From assembly GCA_963667005.1 (NCBI GenBank), contig OY762937.1, positions 3,038,001 through 3,102,000 on the forward strand: a stretch of DNA of 64,000 bases. Reading direction: 5' to 3'. The notes below the pieces were generated by a model, which saw only the letters and a program-made list of their open reading frames with translations, was not told where the DNA came from and did not search any database. The DNA is from G963662605 sp963667005 (lineage in GTDB: Bacteria; Bacteroidota; Ignavibacteria; Ignavibacteriales; Ignavibacteriaceae). Shown here one piece after another: positions 42,241 through 52,617 of the stretch. A program made the translations under genes and the position numbers. Each line of letters opens with the position of its first letter. Position 1 is the first letter of the stretch.

Positions 42241-43199
42241 GTGCTTCGAACTCTCATGTATGTGTATTTGTCGCCCAAACAAACGAAGGTATTTCCGCGG
42301 CTTCCCGAAATCTTTTACAGAGGGTTTCTGCTGTCTATAAAGGTTTGGATGCCTCTGTAGAAGCAATAATAATCGGTGAAAACAACCAGCAAGGAAATGA
42401 CTCACTGAACCGGTGCGGAGTGAATAAAATAACGCATTTGAAATGTTCATCTCCCCTGCTCCAGACACATGCAGTCAAAAAAGCCGTATTAGACTTGATA
42501 CCAGACGATGGAATTGTGCATATTTATAGCCTTAACGAATTGCTTCTGACTGGCTTAACTGCCTCTGTCGCCGCAGCTAAAAGATGGCCGATGTTTGCAG
42601 GATGTTCAGAAATAAACAACATTGCATCAATTACACGGCCAATATTCGGCGGAAAAATTGATGAAATAAGGAATGTTTCTGAGGTCTCTTGTGTTATATC
42701 TGTAAGGCCGGTTAAAGAAAATATTGATTATGAACCTGTTCAGGTCGAATATAAATCAATTGAGATTACCGAAAATACTGAAAATCATTATATAATTACG
42801 CTGCCGGAAAATCAGACTCAAAAGAGTATTACTGACGCATCTATAGTGATTTCCGGCGGAAGAGGCTTAAAATCAGCAGAGAATTTTTCAATGCTGTTCA
42901 AATTTGCTGAAGTGGTAGATGGTGCTGTGGGTGCATCAAGGCCGGTAGTTGATTCCGGATGGATTTCACATGAGCACCAGGTCGGCCAGACAGGACAAAC
43001 TATATCGCCAAATTTGTATATTGCCTGCGGTATTTCGGGTTCTGTGCAGCATATGGCCGGAATGTCAGCATCAAAATGTATTGTGGCTATCAATACTGAT
43101 AAGGATGCTCCGATATTCTCAATTGCTGATTATGGTATTATTGGAGATGCGTTGGAAATTTTACCTCAGTTAACAGCTGAGATAGAAAAATTAAAATGA
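42237..43199 (+). CDS. etfA: Electron transfer flavoprotein alpha subunit
   Basis: The 320-residue partner of EtfB has the FAD-binding C-terminal domain: VVISGGRGLKSAENF, GAVGASRPVVDSGW, QVGQTGQTISPNLYIACGIS and an end with NTDKDAPIFSIADYGIIGD. All match the family signature. The N-terminal domain is shorter on motif but of normal length. It is translated with etfB and followed 12 bp later by a bifunctional-nuclease gene. The acceptor dehydrogenase is not in the window. Confidence 0.95.
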   Translation: MSASNSHVCVFVAQTNEGISAASRNLLQRVSAVYKGLDASVEAIIIGENNQQGNDSLNRCGVNKITHLKCSSPLLQTHAVKKAVLDLIPDDGIVHIYSLNELLLTGLTASVAAAKRWPMFAGCSEINNIASITRPIFGGKIDEIRNVSEVSCVISVRPVKENIDYEPVQVEYKSIEITENTENHYIITLPENQTQKSITDASIVISGGRGLKSAENFSMLFKFAEVVDGAVGASRPVVDSGWISHEHQVGQTGQTISPNLYIACGISGSVQHMAGMSASKCIVAINTDKDAPIFSIADYGIIGDALEILPQLTAEIEKLK

Positions 43200-43211
43200 A
43201 AAGGAAACGTC

Positions 43212-43811
43212 TTGGAAAAGATTGAATGTGAAATATTAGGATTATCAAGCAGTCCCGCTACCGGCGGTGCATACGCTTTGCTATTAAAGGAAGTATTTGG
43301 AAGTAGAAAACTGCCCATCATTATCGGACAATTTGAGGCTCAGGCAATTGCCCTTGAACTCGAAAGTATTAAACCGCCCCGTCCGATGACTCACGATTTG
43401 ATAAAAGCGATTATTGATAATCTTGGCGCGAATGTAAATGAAATTATTATAACCGAACTCAAGGACAATACATTTTTTGCTAAAATCGTTCTTGAAGTTG
43501 CATCATTGACCAATGAAATAGATGCACGCCCAAGTGACGCTATTGCGGTTGCTCTGCGCGTCGGCTGCCCTATTTTCGTTTCTGATTCGGTTATGGATAC
43601 AGCTGCTTTTACACCGTCAAACGAAATTCCGGATTTATCTGCTGATGAATCTCCTGAAACACCGGAGTCAATGCCGGAACCACCTTCGACATCAAAGGAA
43701 GCAAAAATAGCCTCATTGCAGGAAAAGCTACGCCAGGCTCTTGAGATTGAGGATTATGAAAAGGCCGCTAAAATAAGAGATGAAATCAAAAAAATGTCTA
43801 ATTCTAATTAG
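43212..43811 (+). CDS. Bifunctional nuclease-domain protein with C-terminal UVR motif
   Basis: The 199-residue protein starts at a TTG preceded by AAAGGAAA. Residues 1-130 are a bifunctional nuclease (DUF151) domain (LLKEVFGSRKLPIIIGQFEA and DARPSDAIAVALR are its two best motifs). The last 40 residues have a UVR helix hairpin (LRQALEIEDYEKAAKIRDEI), as in UvrB/UvrC and McsA. This fusion is common in FCB bacteria; function in the cell is unsettled. It converges with the next gene and overlaps it by 8 bp. Confidence 0.9.
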   Translation: MEKIECEILGLSSSPATGGAYALLLKEVFGSRKLPIIIGQFEAQAIALELESIKPPRPMTHDLIKAIIDNLGANVNEIIITELKDNTFFAKIVLEVASLTNEIDARPSDAIAVALRVGCPIFVSDSVMDTAAFTPSNEIPDLSADESPETPESMPEPPSTSKEAKIASLQEKLRQALEIEDYEKAAKIRDEIKKMSNSN

Positions 43812-45306
43812 CATCTTTTGGATTATTAAAGACTTTATCGCCGATTTTACATTCTTCACACCGCTCGCGGGAACAATAATTCCTGAACAGTTCTATCATT
43901 CCCTGATAGATTACCGACTTCTTTATTGAAGATTCAATGTGAAGTGCTTCACTTACTTCATTGACAAGGCTGTTTTCGGTTTCTGTAACAACACTGGAGT
44001 ACACTGCTAAAGTTTTGTCTGCGAACTTCTTCTTATTGAACAAATCGAAATAGATGTATACAAACGGCAGAATAACATTGATAAAAATTTCGTCAGCGCG
44101 CGTGTTCCCCAAGAAGTAATGAGTATCCTCCGAAGCTGATTTATCGAACATAAAATGCTTCTTCCAATACCCCTCACCTTTGATGATGAGAAGTGTCCGC
44201 AAAGCATTTTTCAATACGGTATAATTATGAATCTCGTAAAACTTTTTCATAATTGAAGGAATCAGATCTTCGCGTAAAATCTTTTTTGCAAGCCGGGCTC
44301 CAGCCGCGATTCTGAGTGTTGGAAAATTCTGAGGCCTTAATTTAAAAAAGTGCCAGTCCGTTGAGTCGAACTTTGCACCTTTGTAATTATCCTGTATTGT
44401 AACCCAATGCTCTGAAATTTTCCTCACATACGCGATGGTATTCTCGTCTTTTAATCCCGCGGTATCCGGAATCAATCCGGAAACGGAAAAGTACAAAGCT
44501 TCCAATGTATCTACCATCTCATTATCAGGTATATCGAGTCTTTCGATGAACGAAATCGGGACAGCTTGTGTAAGCTTCACCATAATTTGACGGTTCTGGG
44601 AATATCCTAAAGCTTCGAATATCGATTCATAAAAAAGCTGTTCCCAGATATATTTATCATTGAGATTTTCAGCTGATAGCTTCTCGTTGTAAATTTCTTT
44701 CGGAAATGAATAATGCGTCACCGGCTCTTTTAATTTTAGAGAATCAATAAACACTAATTCCCGAAGCCGTGTGATCATTTTTTCACATTTCTTCTTAAAC
44801 CGCTCTACACCGAGTTCACCGAGAAAATCAATCTTTGTCTGTTCATCCGCGAATCCGGACACTTTATAACAGTGGACTTTATTGGTCTTTTTCTCATCTT
44901 CTATCACCATTGATTTCCGGATAGAGTCAATCACTGCTTCATCAATGAACTGGGCAAAACATATGGTATTTATTTTGCGGCCATCCTGAGTGTACACATA
45001 ATTTTGATTTGATTCGTTATTGACAATGGCGTGTAAAATAACTTTGTTGAAGCGTTTATTTATATTATGGCCGTGGCTTTTCCAGTCGGAGTGCGTGTTG
45101 TCTATCTCAACGTCCCCTACATATGTCAGGTTACCTATTTTTACTCTTGCATTGAGAAAATCAGGACCGCCGTTTTCTTTGTTTTCGTCCCCGGTCTCAA
45201 GTATCTCAATTTTCTCGCCTGATTCAGTAAAAACCTCTTTATTAAATTTACGTTCTTTCCATATTGAGGCTAAAATAGTTTCGGGAATGTGTACGTGAGA
45301 TGACAT
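43804..45306 (-). CDS. DUF2851 family protein
   Basis: The 500-residue cytoplasmic protein has the DUF2851 core: ENGGPDFLNARVKIGN near 45, VGDVEIDNTHSDWKSHGH near 65, and NKVILHAIVNN near 90. Four Cys near the end (NYCSRERCEECKIG) may bind metal. Function is unknown; the family is typical of Bacteroidota and relatives. The start at ATG 45306 is preferred over a GTG 13 codons earlier; neither has a strong ribosome site. Confidence 0.85.
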   Translation of the reverse strand: MSSHVHIPETILASIWKERKFNKEVFTESGEKIEILETGDENKENGGPDFLNARVKIGNLTYVGDVEIDNTHSDWKSHGHNINKRFNKVILHAIVNNESNQNYVYTQDGRKINTICFAQFIDEAVIDSIRKSMVIEDEKKTNKVHCYKVSGFADEQTKIDFLGELGVERFKKKCEKMITRLRELVFIDSLKLKEPVTHYSFPKEIYNEKLSAENLNDKYIWEQLFYESIFEALGYSQNRQIMVKLTQAVPISFIERLDIPDNEMVDTLEALYFSVSGLIPDTAGLKDENTIAYVRKISEHWVTIQDNYKGAKFDSTDWHFFKLRPQNFPTLRIAAGARLAKKILREDLIPSIMKKFYEIHNYTVLKNALRTLLIIKGEGYWKKHFMFDKSASEDTHYFLGNTRADEIFINVILPFVYIYFDLFNKKKFADKTLAVYSSVVTETENSLVNEVSEALHIESSIKKSVIYQGMIELFRNYCSRERCEECKIGDKVFNNPKDAN

Positions 45307-45440
45307 TTTCTTAAACCCGCGAATTTGCTTGGTAAAACTGAGCACCTACATTTGCCTATGTACATAATGTACAAAGTTCAACGAGTACGTAGTGCAAGTT
45401 ACGGCTCTCAACAATGGGAATCAATGCTTAAAAATCTAAA

Positions 45441-46673
45441 TCAGGTAAAATCTTTCCTGCTGCGGTATATGCTGATAACAAGACCGAACATCAGCATATT
45501 ATTGAGTAAGGAACTTCCGCCATAGCTGATAAACGGAAGCGGTACACCGATAACCGGCATGATACCGATTGCCATACCAACATTGATCATGAAGTGCATC
45601 ATGTAAATGGTCATGATGCCGATAACAACGAGGCTCAGATAATCATCTTTCGCAAGCGAAGCGATTTTTAATAACCGGGTGAAAAGAACAGCAAACATGA
45701 CGATGATAAAAATTCCCCCTATGAATCCAAACTCCTCACCTACTACGCAGAAGATAAAATCAGTCCACTGTGCAGGGATAAAATGTAACTGTGTTTGATT
45801 ACCGGCCAAAAAGCCTTTTCCGAAGAATCCTCCGGAACCGATTGCAATTTTAGCCTGCAATGAGTTGTAACCTGCACCTAACGGATCTGCACCGGGATCA
45901 ACAAAGGATAAAATTCTTTTTTGCTGATGAGGGCTCAGGATATTGAAAACATAATCTACGAAAAAGCCGGAAGCTAAGTTGATAGCAAAAATTGATCCAC
46001 TGAGGAACACATCTTTTCTGAAGAAAAACAAAATGGCGAAAACGGCTACTAATGCCAATATAAAATACACCGTACCAAATAAGGATGCCAAAGCACATAC
46101 AACCGGTGACAAAACGAAGAACAAACCAAAAAGGCTAATTCCCTTCCAGAAAAGCATCATTAAGATAATGCCGAAAAATATTAAAGAAGAACCCAAGTCA
46201 GGTTCTAACATGATAAGTCCGACCGGCAGCAGACCAATACCGACAGCCATAATAATATCTTTCAGCTTATCCAGATCTGTTTTAGCATCACTTAAATATC
46301 TGGCAAGAAAAAGTACTGTGCCTAATTTCGCAACTTCAGAAGGCTGGAAACTGAAACTTCCTAGGAAAATCCAACATTTCTGTCCGCCTACTACGCGGCC
46401 AATGAGCAGCACCAATACAAGTAAACCTAATGAACCGATATATGCAGGAATTGAAACCATCCTGATAAATCTAACTGGCAAATAACAGACGGCTGTGAAA
46501 ACGACAATGGAAATGCCCCAGGAAATAATCTGCTTGAGAAAGTTGCCCTGTTCAAAAGTGATGTTTCTTGTGGACGAATAAATTGCCATGAATCCGATAA
46601 TGGTCAACGCAGTTATGATCAGAAATGACGGAACATCAAACTTATCTTGAAAACGATAATCCACTCTCTCCAT
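45441..46673 (-). CDS. rodA: Rod-shape peptidoglycan polymerase RodA
   Basis: The 410-residue SEDS glycosyltransferase has about ten TM helices and polymerises glycan strands for side-wall growth with PBP2. Recognisable segments are FQPSEVAKLGTVLFLARYLS, LIMLEPDLGSSLIF (with the catalytic Asp in EPDLG), and GIMPVIGVPLPFISYGGSS near the C-terminus. The gene shares one base with pbp2 (46673), in the standard mre operon order. Confidence 0.96.
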   Translation of the reverse strand: MERVDYRFQDKFDVPSFLIITALTIIGFMAIYSSTRNITFEQGNFLKQIISWGISIVVFTAVCYLPVRFIRMVSIPAYIGSLGLLVLVLLIGRVVGGQKCWIFLGSFSFQPSEVAKLGTVLFLARYLSDAKTDLDKLKDIIMAVGIGLLPVGLIMLEPDLGSSLIFFGIILMMLFWKGISLFGLFFVLSPVVCALASLFGTVYFILALVAVFAILFFFRKDVFLSGSIFAINLASGFFVDYVFNILSPHQQKRILSFVDPGADPLGAGYNSLQAKIAIGSGGFFGKGFLAGNQTQLHFIPAQWTDFIFCVVGEEFGFIGGIFIIVMFAVLFTRLLKIASLAKDDYLSLVVIGIMTIYMMHFMINVGMAIGIMPVIGVPLPFISYGGSSLLNNMLMFGLVISIYRSRKDFT

Positions 46674-48463
46674 TAATCGGCTCCGGTCTCTGCTACTACA
46701 CCGGTTGTGGTAGTAGTCTTTACTTTAAGATATGCGGAAACTACTTTTTGCGCAATAGGTGCCGCATATGTTGCACCAAATCCGGCATTTTCAACAAGTA
46801 CGGCTACCGCAATTTTCGGATGATCAAACGGTGCAAAACAGATAAATAATGAGTGATCTTTTCCGTGCGGGTTCTGAGCTGTACCGGTTTTACCCGCAAT
46901 TTGCAGTTCAGCCGACTTAATATTTGTTGCGGTTCCAGCCCCGTTAACCACGAGGTACATACCTTGCTTAACTATATCAAAAGTCTTTTGCGAAACACCG
47001 GTGTTTACTTCAGGAAAACTCATCGGAACAAATTTTTTATAATCGTTCAAATAACCTTTGACAACATGCGGCTGGTGCGACTTACCGTTATTGGCAATAA
47101 GACCCGCGTAAAACGCCAACTGCATCGGTGTAACGCTGATTTCACCCTGTCCAATACCCAAACTTACCATGATTCCGCGCGGCCAGTTTTTGCCGTAAAT
47201 TTTCTCATAGTATTTTTCAGTTGGAATGAGTCCGGCTGATTCTTCCATAATATCCACACCGGTTTTTCTTCCAAGACCGAATTTTGAGGCCATTGCGGCA
47301 AGCCGTTCAAGACCGTTTTTGAAAATCAATGCGTAGAAAAACGTATTACACGATTTTTCAATCGCGTGAATTACATTAAGCGGCCCGTGAGCTGTATGGC
47401 ATTTGAAAAAACGTCCGTACGTGAAACCACCGCCGCAGCCATAGGTGTATGTCTCATCAATGATCCCTGCTTCGAGTGCAGTGATAGCACAAAGTACTTT
47501 AAATGTTGATCCGGGGGGATGCGCAGCCATAGTGGCTCTATTGAACAACGGCTTTGACGGATCGGTGTATAACTGCGCGATGTATTGCTTTGGTGTAAAA
47601 TATGAAAACTCATTAAGATTGTATGTCGGCGAACTTGCCATCGCAAGCACTTCACCTGTTGCCGGTTCAATTGCGACAACAGCGCCAATGTGTCCCTGCA
47701 ATTCTCTTTCCGCTACCCTTTGAGCATCCGCATCAATACTTAACACCAGATCCTTGCCTTTGATAGCCGGTATGTTCTTCAGAGTATGCTGAAAATTGGA
47801 TACTTCACGCTGTTTGGAATCAACGACAACATATTTATACCCTTTGATACCACGCAGTAACGATTCGTATTTTCTTTCTATACCATTATACCCGACCAGA
47901 TCACCCGGTGAATAGTATTTCGATGTGTCCGTCTCAAGTCTTTTAGGTGAAATCTCCTTTGTATAACCGTAAAGGTGTGATGCCATAATGGAATCAAGGT
48001 ATCCGCGCTGCATTTCGATGATGTAACTTACACCAACGAGCTTTTCGGAATTCTCTTCTATCCATCCAATAGAAGCAAAATCAACACCTCTCTTAATCTT
48101 GACTGGAGTAAATTTTGAGTACTGCTTATTCTTAAGAAGAATGCCTCGAATAGAGCCCGGAGGAATGTTCAGTACTGCTTCAAGTAGACTGTCGCTTGTC
48201 TTTTTATATTCTGCCGGAGTGATACGTACTGTATACGTTGGGGTGTTTTCGACCAACAGTTTCAGATTTCTGTCATAAAAAACACCGCGTAGCGGAACAT
48301 CCTCGATCGCCTTGATACTATTCATCGCGGCTTTTTCTTCGAAGACGCTTCGTTCAAAAATCTGTAACTGCATTAACCTGAAAATATATACGGAAGCAAT
48401 GGCTATGACCAGGACAAAAATAATCCCTCTACGATAGCCGGATGCTGATAAACGGGATGTCAT
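46673..48463 (-). CDS. mrdA: Penicillin-binding protein 2 (transpeptidase)
   Basis: The 596-residue class B PBP has an N-terminal TM anchor (about 12-32), a pedestal/dimerisation region and the transpeptidase domain. The active-site triad motifs are all present: STFK at 319-322 with Ser319 as nucleophile, SCN at 371-373, and KTGT near 535. It crosslinks side-wall peptidoglycan with RodA. The start overlaps mreD by 4 bp. Confidence 0.96.
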   Translation of the reverse strand: MTSRLSASGYRRGIIFVLVIAIASVYIFRLMQLQIFERSVFEEKAAMNSIKAIEDVPLRGVFYDRNLKLLVENTPTYTVRITPAEYKKTSDSLLEAVLNIPPGSIRGILLKNKQYSKFTPVKIKRGVDFASIGWIEENSEKLVGVSYIIEMQRGYLDSIMASHLYGYTKEISPKRLETDTSKYYSPGDLVGYNGIERKYESLLRGIKGYKYVVVDSKQREVSNFQHTLKNIPAIKGKDLVLSIDADAQRVAERELQGHIGAVVAIEPATGEVLAMASSPTYNLNEFSYFTPKQYIAQLYTDPSKPLFNRATMAAHPPGSTFKVLCAITALEAGIIDETYTYGCGGGFTYGRFFKCHTAHGPLNVIHAIEKSCNTFFYALIFKNGLERLAAMASKFGLGRKTGVDIMEESAGLIPTEKYYEKIYGKNWPRGIMVSLGIGQGEISVTPMQLAFYAGLIANNGKSHQPHVVKGYLNDYKKFVPMSFPEVNTGVSQKTFDIVKQGMYLVVNGAGTATNIKSAELQIAGKTGTAQNPHGKDHSLFICFAPFDHPKIAVAVLVENAGFGATYAAPIAQKVVSAYLKVKTTTTTGVVAETGAD

Positions 48464-48948
48464 CTAAAGCCCTTCTTAGGATACACGACAGTAAACAACA
48501 AGCCCATAGCAGCAGTATAAACGCCCGGTAATATACCCTGAAAAAACAAAAATGAAATGAAACGCGAAAACAAATCGAAATGAGCCACCATTGAATACGT
48601 GGTAGCATTAATAACGGAAGCAATTAAAATAATGAGAGCAAAGAAATATGAATGAATATAAAATTCCGATTTTTGCTCTTTGTAAAACAATCCGGTAATA
48701 AAAATTGCAATCGTATTTGAGAACATTGCGCCGCCTATAAGTCCGCCCGAAACTAAGTCAAAAACAAGTCCAGCAATGGCGGCAGCAATCAAGCCCCATA
48801 ACCTGCCATTCTTCAGTGTATAGAAGGCAAGAAAGATAATAATCAAATCAGGAATAACTCCTTCAAGAGAAATTATCGGCATAATCTTAATCTGCAGGAA
48901 TAAGATTACAAGGAAGATAATTATTGGTCTGAATATACTTGAACGCAT
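48460..48948 (-). CDS. mreD: Rod-shape protein MreD
   Basis: The 162-residue membrane protein has about five TM helices. Sequence similarity is weak, as usual for MreD, but GVIPDLIIIFLAFYTLKNGRLWGLIAA and GLVFDLVSGG fit the family, and the position between mreC and pbp2 is diagnostic. It belongs to the elongasome. Confidence 0.9.
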   Translation of the reverse strand: MRSSIFRPIIIFLVILFLQIKIMPIISLEGVIPDLIIIFLAFYTLKNGRLWGLIAAAIAGLVFDLVSGGLIGGAMFSNTIAIFITGLFYKEQKSEFYIHSYFFALIILIASVINATTYSMVAHFDLFSRFISFLFFQGILPGVYTAAMGLLFTVVYPKKGFR

Positions 48949-49781
48949 CAGTTAGCCGAAGAAGTTATTTGTGATGGCAATGTAAAATTAACCGTGGATG
49001 TATTCATGATGACGAAAACATTTTCGGTTTTATCAAAATTGACTGAAGGTGTAATTACCACGTTATTCATTGAGCCCTGCTCGGGATTCTGTATCTTCTT
49101 TACCCTGCCGATAAGAATTGGAAAACTTACCAACGAACTATAATTTGATGTTACTATCCTGTCACCAACTTTTATGTCGGCAGTTTTCGGCAGATTTGAA
49201 ATCATAATATCGTTGCCGTTAAATTTCAATATGCCGTCAATACGGGAGCGTTCATTTCTGACAATCAACTTCAAATCGGAATTTTTCAATGTCCGCACAA
49301 TGGAATAGTTCGATGAAACCATTTGTACGATTCCTACAAATCCGTCGCCGGTTACGACAGGACAACCTTGCCGTATACCGTCTGAACTACCCCGGTTAAG
49401 AGCAAAGTTCATTTGAATTCCCGTAATGGATTTGTAAACGACTGAGGCTGGTATCAACTGATAAGATGAAGTGTCGCGGAATTTTATAAGCTTGTTTAAT
49501 TCATCATTGGTAAAAGCATATTCCCGAAGCTTGCTTACTTCCATCATGAGTTCGGCATTTCGTCCGCGTAAATATTTTACTTCCGACTTAAGACTGGTAA
49601 ATGAGAAGAGATCACTGAAAATTGAAGACGTAGCCGCATAGCTTCCAAAAACGAAAGTACGGAATTTCTTTACCGATTGTGAATCATTCTGGGCAATGAG
49701 GATAAGACTAATTATCAGTATCAGGACGAATACAATGTATTCTTTAAAAGAATCCCATGCAAAACGAATATAGCGAAACAT
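48948..49781 (-). CDS. mreC: Rod-shape protein MreC
   Basis: The 277-residue protein has one N-terminal TM helix (YIVFVLILIISLILIAQND), a short coiled coil near 60-90 and a beta-rich periplasmic domain (ALNRGSSDGIRQGCPVV is the best family motif). It links MreB to PBP2 and RodA. One base is shared with mreD (48948) and one with mreB (49781). Confidence 0.93.
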   Translation of the reverse strand: MFRYIRFAWDSFKEYIVFVLILIISLILIAQNDSQSVKKFRTFVFGSYAATSSIFSDLFSFTSLKSEVKYLRGRNAELMMEVSKLREYAFTNDELNKLIKFRDTSSYQLIPASVVYKSITGIQMNFALNRGSSDGIRQGCPVVTGDGFVGIVQMVSSNYSIVRTLKNSDLKLIVRNERSRIDGILKFNGNDIMISNLPKTADIKVGDRIVTSNYSSLVSFPILIGRVKKIQNPEQGSMNNVVITPSVNFDKTENVFVIMNTSTVNFTLPSQITSSAN

Positions 49782-50806
49782 TAGAATCTTCTGTTACGGA
49801 GTAATACTCTGGAATAGTGGTTCACGTTCTCTATAACTCTGCCGGTACCGCGAACAACCGCTGTCAACGGATCTTCAGCAACATGCACAGGGAGATTTGT
49901 TTCTTTTCTGATACGTTCATCCAGGCCTTTAAGCAAAGCACCGCCACCGGTAAGCATAACGCCGCGGTCAAGGATATCTGCTGAAAGTTCGGGAGGTGTT
50001 CGTTCGAGTGATTGTTTTACCGCATCAACGATCTGCTGAACAGCTTCGTTTAAAGCTTCTCTAATTTCAACAGAAGATACTTCCGTTGTTTTCGGAACGC
50101 CGCCAACGAGGTCACGGCCTTTAACCTGAATGGTTAATTCTTCGCGCAGCGGCATAGCAGAACCGACTTCGCATTTAATTGCTTCAGCAGTTTTTTCACC
50201 AATTAAAATATTGTGATTCTTTTTGAAGAATTGCATAATAGCATAATTCATTTCATCGCCTGCGATACGGATAGATTCTTCCGTAACAATACCTGCAAGT
50301 GCAATAACTGCAATTTCAGTAGTACCGCCGCCGATATCAATGATCATATTTCCGACAGGTGCATCAACATCAATGCCGATACCGATTGCGGCAGCCATAG
50401 GCTCAGCAATAAGGTGGACTTCTTTCGCACCCGCATGCTCAGCGCTGTCACGCACTGCACGTTTTTCAACTTCAGTAACACCGCTTGGAACCGCAACAAC
50501 GATTCGACGGCTTGAAAACATTCCGGAGTTGATCTTCTTGATGAATGCCTTTATCATGCCTTCGGCAATTTCAAAATCTGCAATAACACCGTCACGCATC
50601 GGACGCGTTACACGGATTTCTTTATGCTCTCTTCCCTGCATTTCTTTTGCTTTATTACCGAGAGCAATAATTTTCTTTGTGCTTCTATCGTATGCAACGA
50701 TTGATGGTTCATTGAGAACAATACCGCGACCCTTAACATGAATAAGAGTGTTAGCGGTGCCTAAATCCATCGCAATATCAGATGCGAAAAAATCAAATAA
50801 ACCCAT
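49781..50806 (-). CDS. mreB: Rod-shape-determining protein MreB
   Basis: The 341-residue actin homologue organises side-wall synthesis in the cytoplasm. MDLGTANTLIHVKGRGIVLNEPS is phosphate-loop 1 and NMIIDIGGGTTEIAVIAL is phosphate-loop 2; the adenosine motif GVMLTGGGALLKGLDE follows near the end. It leads the five-gene operon down to rodA, which predicts a rod-shaped cell. Confidence 0.97.
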   Translation of the reverse strand: MGLFDFFASDIAMDLGTANTLIHVKGRGIVLNEPSIVAYDRSTKKIIALGNKAKEMQGREHKEIRVTRPMRDGVIADFEIAEGMIKAFIKKINSGMFSSRRIVVAVPSGVTEVEKRAVRDSAEHAGAKEVHLIAEPMAAAIGIGIDVDAPVGNMIIDIGGGTTEIAVIALAGIVTEESIRIAGDEMNYAIMQFFKKNHNILIGEKTAEAIKCEVGSAMPLREELTIQVKGRDLVGGVPKTTEVSSVEIREALNEAVQQIVDAVKQSLERTPPELSADILDRGVMLTGGGALLKGLDERIRKETNLPVHVAEDPLTAVVRGTGRVIENVNHYSRVLLRNRRF

Positions 50807-50939
50807 TATTAAAAAAGCTCCTAATTGTGGTCATCAAAAGATGACGATTTACTTTATTAAAAATATTTAAGTTCTAGTTCAGAATTTCAAAGTTTTAAAC
50901 AGTCTAAATTACGAAAAATAAAGTAATACGAGAAGGAAT

Positions 50940-52454
50940 TTAACTTAAATTATACAACATTTTGAGAGAATTTAGCATAATTTTCAGTTTTTTCGCATAA
51001 TCGTAAGCCCCGAGAGAATCCAGCCTTTTCTCCAGTTCTTTTGCCTGATAGGTGTTGCCCATTTTCAGGTTGGCACGAATGGCGTTAAAGTAACTGTATG
51101 CCAGGATCCATTTGTCCGTGTTCTGTGGATATTTTAGGGCTTCATTTGCAACCGCCAATGAACTTTTGTAATTCCCGGCAGTGTAATATGCTTCGCTCAA
51201 ATAATATCTGCATTCCTGAACTAATCGCCATGTTTTTACGTAGCTGTAAAAATGTTCGAGTGAATCAACACTCTCTTTTACTTTGCCTGCTTCTATCAGA
51301 TTGCTATAGCGGAACAGAGTCAAATCTTCATTGCTCACCCAATAGGACTGGTAGATTGATGCTCGATCTTTTGCAAAGGCGTCGTCTTCAAGTGATTGAA
51401 TCCCATACTTCGCTTTTTCCATGCATGACTTTGCGTAGTTATAATCGCCCAGAGACGCTAAACACAAGGCTAAACGGTAATTAGCGATACCGGTATAACC
51501 TTTGTCGGGTGTCATTGCAATGAAGCTTTCGTAAAGTACCTTAGCCTCTTTAAACCTATTCTGATGGAATCGAATATCAGCCAGTGAAAAATAAGCGTAC
51601 GCTTTAATTTGTTTAAATTGGTCTTTTACCGAGCGCGTGAGATTTTGCAATACAGGCACGGCCTTCTCCGGGCGTCTGTCTTTCATCAGCGCTATTGCGT
51701 ATGAGTATGAGAATAAGAAATTCCCCGGATAATTTTTTAACAGGCTTTCATATACGGTAATTGCAGCATCATAATCAAGCTGCTGATCGCAGAGTAACTG
51801 AGCGAGATAGTAGCTGGCTTCAATTTTTGTCAGCACACCTTTGTTTGCACTGAGCCGGACTTCGTGAATGGACTGCTTTAAATCGCCTTCATAGCCGATT
51901 GCGTTTAATGCCCATTTTAATGACGGCGGTACCTGCGTCAAGGCAAACTTGAATAAACCGAACCCGAGATACACATCGTAATTGGATTTGTTCATATCCA
52001 GAACATCATTCAGATACGAGCGCGATTTCTGGCTGGCGGTAATCATATCAAGGTAGTGTTCTGTCTTGCTGTAAGCTACCGAGCGCTGGGTATATACACA
52101 GCCCAGAATAAGTGAGGCATATTCTTCTTTGCTTTTAACCTTCGCAAGCTCACTTGCTTTCTCAATAGCGATATCACTGTACTGAATGAATTTATTGTAT
52201 TCTTTGGTAGAGGAATTTCCAAAGAAATTCCAGAGGTACATTTGCGCCAGATAATAATATGCAAGAGGGTCATTTGGATTGTCCTTAATACCCTGACGGA
52301 AAACCGATTCGGCTTTTTCCAACTCCATATTAAACAGGTAGTTCACCCCCGGGCTTAATTTACTGATTAATCCGTTATCATTCATTTGAGGGGCTGTCCA
52401 TGCCGATGAAGGGATAAGTAAGAAAAGCATGGCGACTATATACTGAAGTTTCAC
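50940..52454 (-). CDS. Secreted TPR-repeat protein, unknown
   Basis: The 504-residue protein has a signal peptide (MKLQYIVAMLFLLIPSSAWTA) and an all-helical body of tetratricopeptide-like repeats. Examples are AESVFRQGIKDNPNDPLAYYYLAQMY near 50, DYDAAITVYESLLKNYPGN near 225 and FKEAKVLYESF near 295. TPR arrays hold protein partners; no catalytic motif is seen. It is probably periplasmic, and may be an outer-membrane-associated scaffold. It stands alone, 134 bp after mreB in map order. Confidence 0.8.
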   Translation of the reverse strand: MKLQYIVAMLFLLIPSSAWTAPQMNDNGLISKLSPGVNYLFNMELEKAESVFRQGIKDNPNDPLAYYYLAQMYLWNFFGNSSTKEYNKFIQYSDIAIEKASELAKVKSKEEYASLILGCVYTQRSVAYSKTEHYLDMITASQKSRSYLNDVLDMNKSNYDVYLGFGLFKFALTQVPPSLKWALNAIGYEGDLKQSIHEVRLSANKGVLTKIEASYYLAQLLCDQQLDYDAAITVYESLLKNYPGNFLFSYSYAIALMKDRRPEKAVPVLQNLTRSVKDQFKQIKAYAYFSLADIRFHQNRFKEAKVLYESFIAMTPDKGYTGIANYRLALCLASLGDYNYAKSCMEKAKYGIQSLEDDAFAKDRASIYQSYWVSNEDLTLFRYSNLIEAGKVKESVDSLEHFYSYVKTWRLVQECRYYLSEAYYTAGNYKSSLAVANEALKYPQNTDKWILAYSYFNAIRANLKMGNTYQAKELEKRLDSLGAYDYAKKLKIMLNSLKMLYNLS

Positions 52455-52617
52455 AAAATCGATCCTTTATTTAACGGCTATAACTGCCTTTGTAAATATC
52501 CCGGCAGAATACATAGCCGGCGATAAAATCTGTGACTGAAGACTAAATATACAAAAAAAGAACTTTAGGGGCAGTTCAGGCGAAATTCAAGGACGGAGAA
52601 ACACCCCCCTGCCAATA

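Noticed and set aside
45979..46485. 168-codon frame opposite rodA
   Set aside because: Low-complexity Lys/Pro/Thr-rich translation caused by the complement of TM codons; rodA is certain on the other strand.
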